From Bhargavaea changchunensis (GTDB taxonomy: Bacteria; Bacillota; Bacilli; Bacillales_A; Planococcaceae), in contig NZ_JBHTCT010000037.1 in the NCBI RefSeq assembly GCF_042665595.1, positions 1 through 64,000 of the forward strand: DNA of 64,000 bases, read 5' to 3'. Below are positions 9,184-17,792 of the stretch, piece by piece. Both the position numbers and the translations under genes were made by a program. Position 1 is the first letter of the stretch; each line of letters starts with the position of its first letter. The notes below the pieces were generated by a model. That model did not search any database. It had not been told where the DNA came from and was given only the letters and a program-made list of their open reading frames with translations.

Positions 9184-9482
9184 AAATCCACAAGCTGTGG
9201 ACAAGCACTATTAAAAAATGCGGAAAAAATTATCCACAACCTATCAACAATTGTGGATAATGTTTAGCCGGGTATTTTCCGCGGAAAAGTTATGCTCCAA
9301 CATCGTAACAGAAAAACCCGGCACTGACAACCGCTTGCGGCACTTATCCACACGCCCGTTTCCTGTGCACAAATCCTTTATCCACAGGGTATTGGGTTGT
9401 GCGAAACATGTCGATAAGCGTTGTGAATAACTTTTTTCGTGTCGAATGGTGCACACAGCCCATCCTGAGCAACCGTGGATAA
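9184..9482. other. oriC, DnaA-box half upstream of dnaA (incAB equivalent)
   Basis: Five perfect or complementary consensus boxes or near-consensus boxes are spread over 300 bp. Perfect: TTATCCACA at 9230-9238, 9344-9352 and 9378-9386, and TGTGGATAA at 9252-9260. One mismatch: TGTGGACAA 9196-9204, TGTCGATAA 9409-9417, TGTGAATAA 9422-9430, CGTGGATAA 9474-9482. Two mismatches: AAATCCACA 9184-9192, TGTGCACAA 9364-9372. No gene is present between dnaA and rpmH. The counted perfect boxes in this half are four. Confidence 0.92.
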
Positions 9483-9542
9483 CTTGGCGGACAGCTGAAA
9501 AGCCTGTATGCAGCGATCCCGCTCTGGGGATGAAATAAACGG

Positions 9543-9571
9543 TTGACATGTTTTGTGGGGTCTTATATAAT
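9543..9571 (+). promoter_or_regulatory. rpmH promoter (consensus sigma-A)
   Basis: TTGACA (9543-9548), 17-nt spacer, TATAAT (9566-9571): a perfect consensus, in line with a highly expressed ribosomal protein gene. Confidence 0.92.
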
Positions 9572-9622
9572 ATGCAAGACTGTCTGATGTTTAAACGGCA
9601 ACGATTAGGAGGTGCCTTGACT

Positions 9623-9757
9623 ATGAAACGTACGTATCAACCAAATAAACGCAAGCACAGCAAAGTACACGGATTCCGCGCGCGCATGAAGACAAAGAGC
9701 GGCCGCCGCATTCTGGCTGCACGTCGCCGCCGGGGAAGAAAAGTACTTTCCGCATAA
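9623..9757 (+). CDS. rpmH: 50S ribosomal protein L34
   Basis: A 44-residue, very basic protein (MKRTYQPNKRKHSK, ending RRRRGRKVLSA) that binds 23S rRNA. Start ATG 9623 follows TTAGGAGGTG with good spacing; the open frame extends further upstream, but that part lies in the promoter and leader. It has its own consensus promoter and is followed by a strong terminator before rnpA, so rnpA expression depends on read-through or a second promoter. Confidence 0.98.
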   Translation: MKRTYQPNKRKHSKVHGFRARMKTKSGRRILAARRRRGRKVLSA

Positions 9758-9759
9758 GT

Positions 9760-9788
9760 CCACTGATCACTTCAGTGGTCTTTTTTTT
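9760..9788 (+). terminator. rpmH terminator
   Basis: CCACTGA (9760-9766), 5-nt loop, TCAGTGG (9772-9778), then TC and eight T residues. Confidence 0.9.
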
Positions 9789-9886
9789 CGTTTAGGGGCA
9801 GCTGTGAAGGATATGAATAGGTAAGGCGTTGCGCCGATCCCTTCCTTATAAGGTAGAAAGTAATCAAGAAGCAGGTGGATCCAACC

Positions 9887-10231
9887 ATGAACAAACACCA
9901 GCGGGTAAAGAAGAATAAGGACTTCCAGCGGGTTTTCAAGCACGGAAAGTCGTTCGCGAACCGTCAGTTCGTCATCTATTCGGTCAGAACAGAGGGGCAG
10001 GAAGAGTTCAGAATCGGAATCTCCGTCTCGAAAAAGATCGGAAATGCGGTCACGCGAAACCGGATCAAGCGTTATGTCCGCCAGGCGGTGCACGAACTTA
10101 AAGATGAACTCCGCCAGGACAGGGACTACATCATCATCGCCCGCAGTCAGGCGGCATCCATTGACTTCCATGACACGAAGAAGAGCCTGATCCATATTAT
10201 GAGGATCGCCAGGGTGCTCAGAAAGAAGTAG
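9887..10231 (+). CDS. rnpA: Ribonuclease P protein component
   Basis: Basic protein cofactor of the RNase P ribozyme, which matures tRNA 5' ends. The 114-residue product contains the RNR signature (NAVTRNRIKRYVRQ) and an N-terminal KNKDFQRVFKHGKS segment. I chose ATG 9887, 8 nt after GCAGGTGG; an in-frame GTG at 9875 overlaps that site. The order rpmH-rnpA-yidC-jag is nearly universal near bacterial origins. Confidence 0.97.
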   Translation: MNKHQRVKKNKDFQRVFKHGKSFANRQFVIYSVRTEGQEEFRIGISVSKKIGNAVTRNRIKRYVRQAVHELKDELRQDRDYIIIARSQAASIDFHDTKKSLIHIMRIARVLRKK

Positions 10232-10314
10232 AATGCACCGCTCCCGCATGGTACGATGGTGGGAAAGGCGGTTTTGCCGCCGGCGGAAAAGAATGAACGT
10301 CTGGGGGAAAGGTT

Positions 10315-11178
10315 TTGAAGAAGAAGTTGTGGCTGGTTCTCATGGTCGCATTCCTGGCCGCGTTCCTCGCGGGTTGTACGGAATTCAATGAGCCGATCTA
10401 TGAGGACAGCGAAGGTTTCTGGAATAAGTTTGTTGTCTGGCCGCTTGTCTCGCTTATCACGATGTTCAAGAGTCTGCTTGGCACATATGGCCTTGCGATC
10501 ATCGCGGTCACGATCCTGATCCGTCTCGTCATCCTGCCGCTTATGATCAAGCAGGTGCAGAGCTCTAAACGGATGCAGGAAATCCAGCCGGAGATCAAGG
10601 CTCTCCAGGCAAAATATCCGTCAAAAGACGCGGTTACACAGAAGAAATATCAGGAGGAGTTCCAGCAGCTCCTCAAGACACGGAATGTCAATCCGGCAGC
10701 AGGCTGCCTGCCTGTCCTTGTCCAGATGCCGATCCTGATCGGTTTCTACCACGCGATCAGCCGGATGAACAACACGCCTGAAATCGCTCTCGGTGACATC
10801 TTCGGCGTCCATCTTGCCGAACCGAGCATCATTCTGGCGTTTATCGCTGCAGCAGCGCAGTTCGTAGTGCTCCGCACGGGACCTGCAATGGACAATCCGC
10901 AGATGAAGGCAATGATGTACTTCATGCCGGTCATGATCTTCGCGTTCGGTACGTTCCTGCCGTCCGCGCTCACGCTCTACTGGATCATCGGTAACATCAT
11001 TTCGTTCATTACGAATATCTTCATGTACAAGCCGTTCAAGAAAAAAGAGGAACCGGCAGTTGTAGCCGCTCCTAATACAGGGAAGCGTCCTGCACAGCAG
11101 AAGCCGGCGGGCTCCCGTCCCGCGGCTCAGCCGAAAGCGAACAAAAAGGGCGGCAAATCAGGAGGGAAGAAAAAATGA
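10315..11178 (+). CDS. yidC: Membrane protein insertase YidC (SpoIIIJ type)
   Basis: Inserts and folds membrane proteins with or without the Sec translocase. The 287-residue product starts at TTG 10315 behind GGGGGAAAGG. It has a lipoprotein signal with lipobox LAGC (Cys21), as in Gram-positive YidC1/SpoIIIJ. The YidC core follows: a TM segment near residues 55-80, the positively charged hairpin with QPEIKALQAKYPSKD, then further TM segments up to about residue 245. The basic C-terminal tail is rich in Lys, Ala and Pro. The stop overlaps jag by four bases (ATGA). Confidence 0.96.
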   Translation: MKKKLWLVLMVAFLAAFLAGCTEFNEPIYEDSEGFWNKFVVWPLVSLITMFKSLLGTYGLAIIAVTILIRLVILPLMIKQVQSSKRMQEIQPEIKALQAKYPSKDAVTQKKYQEEFQQLLKTRNVNPAAGCLPVLVQMPILIGFYHAISRMNNTPEIALGDIFGVHLAEPSIILAFIAAAAQFVVLRTGPAMDNPQMKAMMYFMPVMIFAFGTFLPSALTLYWIIGNIISFITNIFMYKPFKKKEEPAVVAAPNTGKRPAQQKPAGSRPAAQPKANKKGGKSGGKKK

Positions 11179-12074
11179 TTCAGACGGTCGCGACGGGCAC
11201 CACGGTCGATGAGGCAGTCTCGAACGCACTGGCCAAACTCGGCCTGACCCGTGATCAGGTGAAAATCGAGATCATTGATGAAGGCAAAAAAGGGTTTCTT
11301 GGATTCGGTGCGCGCGAAGCTTCGGTGCGCGTCACGGCCGAAGTGGTCGGGACCGAGCCGGAGGCCGCATCCGTTGCGGCCAAGGTTGAACCGGCGGAGG
11401 AACCAGAAGTAGAACCGGCAGTTCCAATGGAGCCGCTCACTTCCCGAGACCCTGATCAGCTGGGCGGCACCGCCCAGCCGGATAATCCTGCAGAACCGGA
11501 TCCCGTACCTCTTGAAAAGGAGCCGGAAGAAGAAAAGGGTCCGGCCGCACCGGTGGTTCCTGTGGAACCGCTTGAGCCGGTCCTGCCGGAAGAATCCGAA
11601 AAAGACCGGGAGCGCAACCTTGACGAGGCGATCGGCCTGACAGCCGGTTATCTGAAATCGGTCGTGCGGGAGATGGGTGCGGAGGATGCGGAAGTGTTCC
11701 ACATGCTGGACGGCAAGAACCTTGAGTTCCGGCTTGAAAGCGAAAAGGCCGCGATGCTGATCGGCAAGCGCGGCCAGACCCTGAACGCGCTCCAGCAGCT
11801 TGTCCAGGTGGTCGCCAACAACTACGCCAAACAGTTTCTCGTCGTTTCGGTTGATGTAGGTGACTACCGCGCCAAACGGGCGGAAACGCTGAAGACGCTG
11901 GCCGACCGGAAAGCCGACCAGGCCGTCCGCACCGGATCGCGCGTCGCGCTTGAGGCGATGCCTGCTTCCGAGCGGAAAATCATCCATCATGCCCTTTCGG
12001 AGCGGTTTGATGTTGACACTCATTCCGAAGGCAAGGAACCGCACCGCCATATCGTGATTGAACCGCATAAGTAA
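11175..12074 (+). CDS. jag: RNA-binding protein KhpB (Jag): Jag_N, KH and R3H domains
   Basis: RNA-binding partner of KhpA, linked in other Bacillota to cell elongation and division control. The 299-residue product has the Jag_N domain (residues 1-55, KGFLGFGAR), an unusually long Glu/Pro-rich linker (about 60-145), a KH domain with the GKRGQTLNALQQLVQ loop (about 195-215), and a C-terminal R3H domain (MPASERKIIHHAL, RHIVIEP). B. subtilis Jag is nearer 208 residues, so the length difference is this acidic linker. Coupled to yidC by an ATGA overlap and closed by a strong terminator. Confidence 0.95.
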   Translation: MIQTVATGTTVDEAVSNALAKLGLTRDQVKIEIIDEGKKGFLGFGAREASVRVTAEVVGTEPEAASVAAKVEPAEEPEVEPAVPMEPLTSRDPDQLGGTAQPDNPAEPDPVPLEKEPEEEKGPAAPVVPVEPLEPVLPEESEKDRERNLDEAIGLTAGYLKSVVREMGAEDAEVFHMLDGKNLEFRLESEKAAMLIGKRGQTLNALQQLVQVVANNYAKQFLVVSVDVGDYRAKRAETLKTLADRKADQAVRTGSRVALEAMPASERKIIHHALSERFDVDTHSEGKEPHRHIVIEPHK

Positions 12075-12080
12075 ACAGAG

Positions 12081-12113
12081 CCGGACAGCATCCCATGCTG
12101 TCCGGTATTTTTT
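12081..12113 (+). terminator. Terminator of the rnpA-yidC-jag unit
   Basis: Ten-base perfect stem CCGGACAGCA (12081-12090), TCCCA loop, TGCTGTCCGG (12096-12105), followed by TATTTTTT. Confidence 0.92.
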
Positions 12114-12299
12114 GCGTCCGACGGCAGAATGGCCGGGATACCCTGTTGCACAACAGCCGGCTGCCGATAGTGTCTGAAATCGGTGGCCGCCATCCTGCAA
12201 GGGATCCGGCCGGGGATTTTTTCCTTTCGATCCCGCCACTTTTCCATGTGGAGTGTTTGTGGTACTATATTATGTTAGATAACCATGCCTGCATGCGGA

Positions 12300-12317
12300 T
12301 TATCCACATGTGGATAA
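12300..12317. promoter_or_regulatory. Palindromic pair of perfect DnaA boxes in the mnmE leader
   Basis: TTATCCACATGTGGATAA is two consensus DnaA boxes back to back (12300-12308 and 12309-12317), an 18-bp perfect palindrome ending 23 bp before the mnmE start and about 2.8 kb from the nearest oriC box. The remaining part of 12114-12340 shows no gene. A TATATT stretch (about 12267-12272) could be a -10 element, which would put the palindrome in the transcribed leader. Confidence 0.85.
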
Positions 12318-12340
12318 CAATATAGAAAGGGGTGGCCGGA

Positions 12341-13726
12341 ATGGAATTTGATACAATTGCGGCGATATCCACACCTATGGGCGAGGGCGCAATCGCCATC
12401 GTCCGGCTGAGCGGGGATGAAGCGGTCGGTATTACCGACCGCCTGTTCCGTTCGCCTTCCGGCAAGACGCTGGCCGAATCGGCATCGCATACGATCCATT
12501 ACGGCCATCTCGTCGACCCGGAGACTGGGAAAACGGCAGAAGAAGTGATGGTGTCCATGATGAAGGCACCAAAAACCTATACACGGGAAGATGTCATCGA
12601 GATCAACTGCCACGGGGGCCTTGTTTCGGTGAATCGCGTTCTGGAACTGGTCCTCCGGAGCGGCGCGCGTCTTGCCGAACCCGGCGAGTTTACGAAGCGC
12701 GCTTTCCTTAACGGCAGGATCGACCTGTCCCAGGCGGAAGGGGTCATGGACCTGATCCGCTCCAAGACCGACCGCGCGATGGATGTTGCACTGGGGCAGA
12801 TGGATGGCCGGCTGTCCCGGCTTATCGGGGATCTTCGCCAGGCGCTGATTGAGACGCTTGCACAGGTGGAAGTGAACATTGACTATCCGGAATATGACGA
12901 TGTAGAGGAAATGACGCTTCCCGTCCTGATCGAGAAGTGCACGTGGGTCCGCTCAGAGATTGACGGGCTTATCCGCACATCCGGCCAGGGCAAGATTCTC
13001 CGGGAAGGGCTGTCGACGGCGATCATCGGCCGACCGAATGTCGGCAAGTCATCCCTTCTCAACAGTCTCCTCCAGGAAAACAAGGCGATCGTCACCGATA
13101 TTGCAGGCACGACTCGCGATATCATTGAAGAATACGTCAATGTGCGCGGGGTTCCGCTGAAGCTGGTCGACACGGCCGGCATCCGGGAAACCGAGGACAT
13201 CGTGGAGCGGATCGGCGTAGAGCGTTCACGCAAGGTGCTGAAGGAAGCAGACCTGATCCTCCTCGTGCTGAACAGTTCGGAGGAACTGAGCGAAGAGGAT
13301 AGCCGCCTGTTCGAGGCGGTCCGCGGCATGGACGTCATCGTCGTCGCAAACAAGACCGACCTTCCGCGCAAATTGGATATTGATGAGGTCCGCAGCCAGA
13401 CGGGCAATGCGCCTGTCGTCACGACCTCCCTTCTTAAAGATGAAGGGGTCGATGAGCTGGAAGAGGCCATCGCCTCGATGTTCTTTGAGGGCCGGACAGG
13501 ATCCCAGGACATGACGTATGTTTCGAATGCCCGCCACGTGGCGCTGCTCCACCAGGCCCGCCGTTCCGTTGATGATGCCCTTTCGGCGGCGGAGGCAGGG
13601 GTACCGGTTGATATGGTCCAGATCGATGTGACCCGTGCATGGGAAATCCTCGGGGAAATCGTCGGGGATACCGTGCAGGAAAGCCTCATCAATGAGTTGT
13701 TCTCGCAGTTCTGTCTAGGGAAGTAA
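12341..13726 (+). CDS. mnmE: tRNA-modifying GTPase MnmE
   Basis: Works with MnmG to build the carboxymethylaminomethyl or aminomethyl group on U34 of certain tRNAs, using a folate carbon. The product has the N-terminal tetrahydrofolate-binding domain (FDTIAAISTPMGEGAIAIVRLSG), a helical domain and an inserted G domain: G1 GRPNVGKSS (near residue 230), DTAG (G3), NKTD (G4). It ends FCLGK, the essential C-terminal Cys motif. ATG 12341 is 8 nt after AAAGGGG; an in-frame GTG at 12332 overlaps the ribosome binding site. The gene is 54 bp before mnmG. Confidence 0.98.
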   Translation: MEFDTIAAISTPMGEGAIAIVRLSGDEAVGITDRLFRSPSGKTLAESASHTIHYGHLVDPETGKTAEEVMVSMMKAPKTYTREDVIEINCHGGLVSVNRVLELVLRSGARLAEPGEFTKRAFLNGRIDLSQAEGVMDLIRSKTDRAMDVALGQMDGRLSRLIGDLRQALIETLAQVEVNIDYPEYDDVEEMTLPVLIEKCTWVRSEIDGLIRTSGQGKILREGLSTAIIGRPNVGKSSLLNSLLQENKAIVTDIAGTTRDIIEEYVNVRGVPLKLVDTAGIRETEDIVERIGVERSRKVLKEADLILLVLNSSEELSEEDSRLFEAVRGMDVIVVANKTDLPRKLDIDEVRSQTGNAPVVTTSLLKDEGVDELEEAIASMFFEGRTGSQDMTYVSNARHVALLHQARRSVDDALSAAEAGVPVDMVQIDVTRAWEILGEIVGDTVQESLINELFSQFCLGK

Positions 13727-13780
13727 ATGCCGGTTTGGTGCCGGCTTCATATATTCAGATATTAGGAAGGATGAACGAAC

Positions 13781-15670
13781 ATGCCACAATTTGAAGCAGG
13801 CAAGTTCGATGTAATCGTCATCGGAGCGGGCCACGCGGGCGTCGAAGCCGGCCTGGCCGCAGCGAAAATGGGTGCATCGACCCTCATGCTCACGATGAAC
13901 CTCGATATGATCGCGTTCATGCCGTGCAATCCGTCGATCGGCGGCCCGGCGAAAGGGATCGTCGTCCGCGAAATCGACGCGCTCGGCGGCGCGATGGGGA
14001 AAGTCATTGATAAAACGCATATCCAGATGCGCATGCTGAACACAGGAAAAGGGCCGGCGGTGCGGGCACTCCGCGCGCAGGCCGACAAAGTGCTCTATCA
14101 GCAGGAAATGAAGAGCATGCTTGAGGAACAGGAGAATCTTCACCTCCATCAGGGCATTGTCGAGGAACTGATCGTCGAAGATAATGAAGTGAAGGGTGTC
14201 ATCACACAGGTCGGCGCCGTTTACCGCGCCGAAACCGTCGTCGTCACGACGGGGACATTCCTTCGCGGAGAGATCATCATCGGCGACCTGAAATACTCCA
14301 GCGGACCGAACCACCAGCAGCCGTCGATTCGCCTTGCGGAAAACCTCGAGGAACTCGGATTTGAGACTGTCCGCTTTAAAACAGGGACACCTCCTCGTGT
14401 GAACAGCCGCACGATCGACTACAGCAAGACGGAAATCCAGCCGGGTGATGAAGAACCCCGGGCGTTCAGCTACGAGACGTCCGAGTTCATCACCGACCAG
14501 CTGCCATGCTGGCTGACCTATACGACCGGGGAAACACACGAAATCATCAACGACAATCTGAACCTGTCGCCGATGTACTCCGGCATGATCAAAGGCAAGG
14601 GCCCGCGCTACTGCCCGTCGATCGAAGACAAGATCGTCCGGTTCAGCGACAAGCCGCGGCACCAGATCTTCCTTGAGCCGGAAGGCCGCAATACACGTGA
14701 AGTGTATGTACAGGGACTGTCCACCAGCCTGCCGGAGCACATCCAGCGCCGGTTGCTTGAAACGATCCCGGGTCTGGAAAAGGCCGAAATGATGCGAGCC
14801 GGCTACGCCATCGAATACGATGCGATCGTGCCGACACAGCTTTGGCCGACACTTGAAACAAAGCGGATCCGCGGCCTCTACACCGCCGGCCAGATCAACG
14901 GCACGTCGGGCTATGAAGAAGCCGCTGCACAGGGCATCATGGCCGGCATCAATGCGGCTGCACGGATGCTTGGCCGCGAGGAAGTCATCCTGAGCCGCTC
15001 CGATGCCTACATCGGCGTCCTGATCGACGACCTCGTGACCAAAGGCACGAGCGAGCCCTACCGCCTCCTCACTTCGCGTGCGGAATATCGCCTGCTGCTG
15101 CGCCACGACAACGCTGACCTCCGCCTGACGGAAATCGGCTATAAAATCGGGCTGCAGAGCGAGGAGCGTTATGCTCTGTTTATCGAGAAAAAGCGAATGA
15201 TCGAAGACGAGATCAAACGTCTTGGCCGCACTGTCCTGAAACCGGACGACGCTCTCCAGGAAGCCATCCGTGAAACCGGCGGCACCGAACTCAAGGAAGC
15301 GATCCACGCTTCTGACCTGCTGCGCCGACCGGAAGTCCACTATGGCCTGATCGAAGCCGCCGCTCCGTCGGATGTGGAATTGCCGGAAGAGGTCAAGGAA
15401 CAGGTCGAGATCCAGGTTAAATATGAGGGCTACATCAACAAGTCGATGCAGCAGGTGGAACGCCTCAAGAAGATGGAGGACAAGAAAATCCCTGAAGCCA
15501 TCGACTACGATGCCATCCAGGGCATTGCCTCCGAAGCGTGCCACAACCTCAAGGAGGTCCGACCGCTCTCAATCGCGCAGGCTTCCCGGATTTCGGGCGT
15601 CAACCCGGCAGACATCTCCATCCTGCTCGTTTATATTGAACAGGGAAGGATTGCGAAAGTATCCGGTTAA
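13781..15670 (+). CDS. mnmG: tRNA uridine-5-carboxymethylaminomethyl synthase MnmG (GidA)
   Basis: FAD enzyme that forms the MnmE-MnmG complex modifying tRNA wobble uridines. The dinucleotide-binding motif GAGHAG is at residues 15-20. The family motifs MPCNPSIGGPAKG, NTGKGPAVRALRAQ, FKTGTPPR and RLLTSRAEYRL are all present. At 629 residues it is full length. The start follows TTAGGAAGG. A long antisense open frame exists on the other strand but is a codon-bias shadow. Confidence 0.98.
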   Translation: MPQFEAGKFDVIVIGAGHAGVEAGLAAAKMGASTLMLTMNLDMIAFMPCNPSIGGPAKGIVVREIDALGGAMGKVIDKTHIQMRMLNTGKGPAVRALRAQADKVLYQQEMKSMLEEQENLHLHQGIVEELIVEDNEVKGVITQVGAVYRAETVVVTTGTFLRGEIIIGDLKYSSGPNHQQPSIRLAENLEELGFETVRFKTGTPPRVNSRTIDYSKTEIQPGDEEPRAFSYETSEFITDQLPCWLTYTTGETHEIINDNLNLSPMYSGMIKGKGPRYCPSIEDKIVRFSDKPRHQIFLEPEGRNTREVYVQGLSTSLPEHIQRRLLETIPGLEKAEMMRAGYAIEYDAIVPTQLWPTLETKRIRGLYTAGQINGTSGYEEAAAQGIMAGINAAARMLGREEVILSRSDAYIGVLIDDLVTKGTSEPYRLLTSRAEYRLLLRHDNADLRLTEIGYKIGLQSEERYALFIEKKRMIEDEIKRLGRTVLKPDDALQEAIRETGGTELKEAIHASDLLRRPEVHYGLIEAAAPSDVELPEEVKEQVEIQVKYEGYINKSMQQVERLKKMEDKKIPEAIDYDAIQGIASEACHNLKEVRPLSIAQASRISGVNPADISILLVYIEQGRIAKVSG

Positions 15671-15678
15671 ACACCAAT

Positions 15679-15715
15679 AGGCCGATGTGAACAAGATTCG
15701 CATCGGCCTGTTTTA
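15679..15715 (+). terminator. Hairpin terminator between mnmG and rsmG
   Basis: AGGCCGATG (15679-15687), 13-nt loop, CATCGGCCT (15701-15709), then GTTTTAT. It occupies the upstream in-frame extension of rsmG, which supports the downstream rsmG start. Confidence 0.7.
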
Positions 15716-15734
15716 TGGAAGGGGAACCGTCTCA

Positions 15735-16454
15735 ATGAATGAAGAACAATTTGTGCAGGAACTTGAAAAGCGCGGAATCATGCTGAGCGATCAGCAGATT
15801 GCCCAGTTCCGACGCTACTATGAACTGCTCGTTGAATGGAACGAAAAAATGAACCTGACGGCCATTACGGACCGGGAGCAGGTGTATCTGAAGCATTTTT
15901 ATGATTCGGTGAGCGCCGCATTCCAAGCCCCGTTCGACGGTGCACTGACTGTCTGTGACGTTGGAGCGGGAGCAGGCTTCCCGAGCATTCCGCTCAAGAT
16001 CTGCTTCCCGGAACTGCATGTGACGATCATCGACTCCCTCAACAAGCGGATCACGTTCCTTGATGAACTCGGAAAAGAACTTGGTCTCGACCATGTCCGT
16101 TTCGTCCATGCGCGTGCAGAGGAAGCCGGCCGCAATCCGGACTTCCGGGAAGCGTTCGACGTCGTGACCGCCCGCGCGGTCGCACGCCTTCCGGTACTTG
16201 CCGAGCTTTGCCTCCCGCTTGTAAAGGAAGGCGGCCGGTTCATCTCTATGAAGGCGGCGGCTGCCGGCGAGGAGATGCGGGAAGCGGAATACGCCGTGAA
16301 ACTTCTCGGCGGCCGCCTGAAGGAATCCCATTCATTCCTCCTGCCGGTCGAAGACAGCGAGCGCAATATCTTTGTCATTGAGAAAGTCGCCCGCACGCCG
16401 AAAAAATATCCTCGGAAACCGGGTACCCCGGGCAAACTTCCGCTTGTTAAGTAA
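15735..16454 (+). CDS. rsmG: 16S rRNA (guanine-527-N7)-methyltransferase RsmG (GidB)
   Basis: SAM-dependent methylation of G527 in 16S rRNA; loss causes low-level streptomycin resistance in other bacteria. The SAM motif reads VCDVGAGAGFPSIPLKI, followed by DSLNKRITFLDEL and an RAVARLPVLAEL segment. Starting at ATG 15735 gives 239 residues, the same as B. subtilis GidB, with AAGGGG 10 nt upstream. The longer frame from 15687 would begin inside the terminator stem and is rejected. Confidence 0.96.
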   Translation: MNEEQFVQELEKRGIMLSDQQIAQFRRYYELLVEWNEKMNLTAITDREQVYLKHFYDSVSAAFQAPFDGALTVCDVGAGAGFPSIPLKICFPELHVTIIDSLNKRITFLDELGKELGLDHVRFVHARAEEAGRNPDFREAFDVVTARAVARLPVLAELCLPLVKEGGRFISMKAAAAGEEMREAEYAVKLLGGRLKESHSFLLPVEDSERNIFVIEKVARTPKKYPRKPGTPGKLPLVK

Positions 16455-16515
16455 AGAAATTTGAGATGGACTCATGCTTAGGTGATGATTGAAACGAAAA
16501 CTATTCTTAATTGAT

Positions 16516-16642
16516 GGCTGATTGAAGCGAAAGGCCCGAGACACCTGCGGGAAAAGCGTTAGCCGAAGACCCCACAGAGCGTAGCTCGAGGAGGCTGAGG
16601 CAACGCCCGCGGTAAGCGAAGGGCCTGTAGCGGAAATCAGCC
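16516..16642. repeat. Interspersed hairpin repeat, copy A
   Basis: A 127-nt element bounded by GGCTGATT (16516-16523) and AATCAGCC (16635-16642). Inner pairs: AGGCCC (16532-16537) with GGGCCT (16621-16626); GCGGG with CCCGC; CGTT-A-GCC (16557-16564) with GGCAACG (16599-16605), the A bulged; and an apical hairpin GAGC-GTA-GCTC. A T-run follows directly, so this copy could also end rsmG transcription. It shares its core (AGCCGAAGACC and CCCGCGG-AAGCG) with the copies at 24005 and 53368. Confidence 0.85.
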
Positions 16643-16669
16643 TCTTTTTTATAAAATTTTACAAACTCC

Positions 16670-16685
16670 TGTTCCACGTGGAACA
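16670..16685. other. parS partition site (perfect palindrome)
   Basis: TGTTCCACGTGGAACA, a perfect 16-bp palindrome differing at one position from the B. subtilis parS consensus TGTTNCACGTGAAACA. It lies 98 bp before noc and close to parAB, where ParB would load. Confidence 0.88.
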
Positions 16686-16782
16686 TTTTTTTTATATTCT
16701 TACATTTGAACACTCCGGGAAGGAATTTCCGGTCCCGCATCGAATTGTCTTGTAGTAGGATGTCCATAAGGGGGTGCCCGTT

Positions 16783-17652
16783 TTGAAAAGCACTTTCTCG
16801 CGCTTTTTCGGGAACAGCGATAAAGATGAATTATTTGAAGCGAGCGGGGCGGAACGTTCCGAGGATGTAATCAAGGTCCGCCTGGCCGATATCATACCTA
16901 ACCGATTCCAGCCAAGAACGATCTTTGATGAAGAGAAGATCGATGAATTGGCGAGGACCATCAATATCCACGGCGTCATCCAGCCGATCGTCGTCCGTCC
17001 GATCGAGGACGGCAAGTTCGAAATCATCGCAGGTGAACGCCGATACCGGGCGATGAAAAAGCTGAAGTGGACAGAAGTCCCTGCAATCATCCGGGACATG
17101 GACGACAAAGAGACCGCTTCTGTTGCCCTTATCGAGAACCTGCAGCGGGAAGAACTGACGGCGATCGAAGAGGCCATGGCATATGACAAGTTGCTGAAAC
17201 TCCACTCCCTCACACAGGAAGCGCTTGCGCAGCGGCTCGGAAAGGGGCAGTCCACGGTAGCCAACAAGCTCCGTCTCCTAAAGCTTCCCGAACCGATCAG
17301 AAGGGGCATCCTTGACCGTGAGATATCCGAACGGCACGCCCGCTCACTGATACCTCTGAAGGAAGAAGAACTGCAAATTCAGGTGTTTGAAGAAATCAGG
17401 GAGCATCAATATAATGTCAAACAGCTCGAAGCAAGGATCCAGGAGATCCTGAATCCCCCGGAAGAAGAGCCGGCACCCGAGCAGAAACCAAAAAAGCGGC
17501 GCAAGGCAGTCAGCAAGGACGTCCGCATCGCGCTTAATACGATCCGGCAGTCCCTCTCCCTCGTCAACCAGAGCGGCATCCGGCTGCAGACGGAAGAAGA
17601 AGACGAGGAAGAGTTCTACAAGATCACAGTCCGGATCCCGAAACAGAAGTAA
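16783..17652 (+). CDS. noc: Nucleoid occlusion protein Noc (ParB family)
   Basis: ParB-like CTP-dependent clamp that binds Noc sites, associates with the membrane and keeps the division septum off the nucleoid. The product has an N-terminal MKSTFSRFFGN amphipathic segment (the membrane-targeting part in B. subtilis Noc). The ParB box follows (IPNRFQPRTIFDEEKIDEL, GERRYRAMKKL, ENLQREELTAIEEA), then a helix-turn-helix (ALAQRLGKGQSTVANKLRLL). I prefer TTG 16783, 6 nt after AAGGGGGTG, because it aligns with Noc N-termini; GTG 16774 overlaps that site. Candidate target sites are at 33587-33668 and 7925-7938. Confidence 0.93.
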   Translation: MKSTFSRFFGNSDKDELFEASGAERSEDVIKVRLADIIPNRFQPRTIFDEEKIDELARTINIHGVIQPIVVRPIEDGKFEIIAGERRYRAMKKLKWTEVPAIIRDMDDKETASVALIENLQREELTAIEEAMAYDKLLKLHSLTQEALAQRLGKGQSTVANKLRLLKLPEPIRRGILDREISERHARSLIPLKEEELQIQVFEEIREHQYNVKQLEARIQEILNPPEEEPAPEQKPKKRRKAVSKDVRIALNTIRQSLSLVNQSGIRLQTEEEDEEEFYKITVRIPKQK

Positions 17653-17656
17653 CCGT

Positions 17657-17684
17657 CTCTTGCCTTTTTGGCAAGAGTTTTTTC
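17657..17684 (+). terminator. noc terminator
   Basis: CTCTTGCC (17657-17664), TTTTT loop, GGCAAGAG (17670-17677), then TTTTTTC. Confidence 0.9.
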
Positions 17685-17715
17685 TGTCGGCCGAAAGACC
17701 GATAGGCGGAAATTT

Positions 17716-17723
17716 GGTAGAAT
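17716..17723 (+). promoter_or_regulatory. Possible extended -10 promoter of parAB
   Basis: TGG-TAGAAT-like extended -10 (TAGAAT at 17718-17723) with no good -35 box. It lies between the noc terminator and parA; a GCCCGC-TCCGT-GCGGGC hairpin follows in the leader. Confidence 0.4.
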
Positions 17724-17792
17724 GTAAGAAACGGCCCGCTCCGTGCGGGCAAAGTCAATACCGCAACGAAGCAGTTGGAAAGCAGGTGCATT

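Noticed and set aside
13715..15544. Minus-strand open frame of 609 codons across mnmG
   Set aside because: Antisense shadow of mnmG; no ribosome binding site or recognisable domain.
15687..15734. Upstream extension of rsmG
   Set aside because: The extension lies in the terminator stem after mnmG and makes the protein 16 residues longer than the family; the start at 15735 fits.
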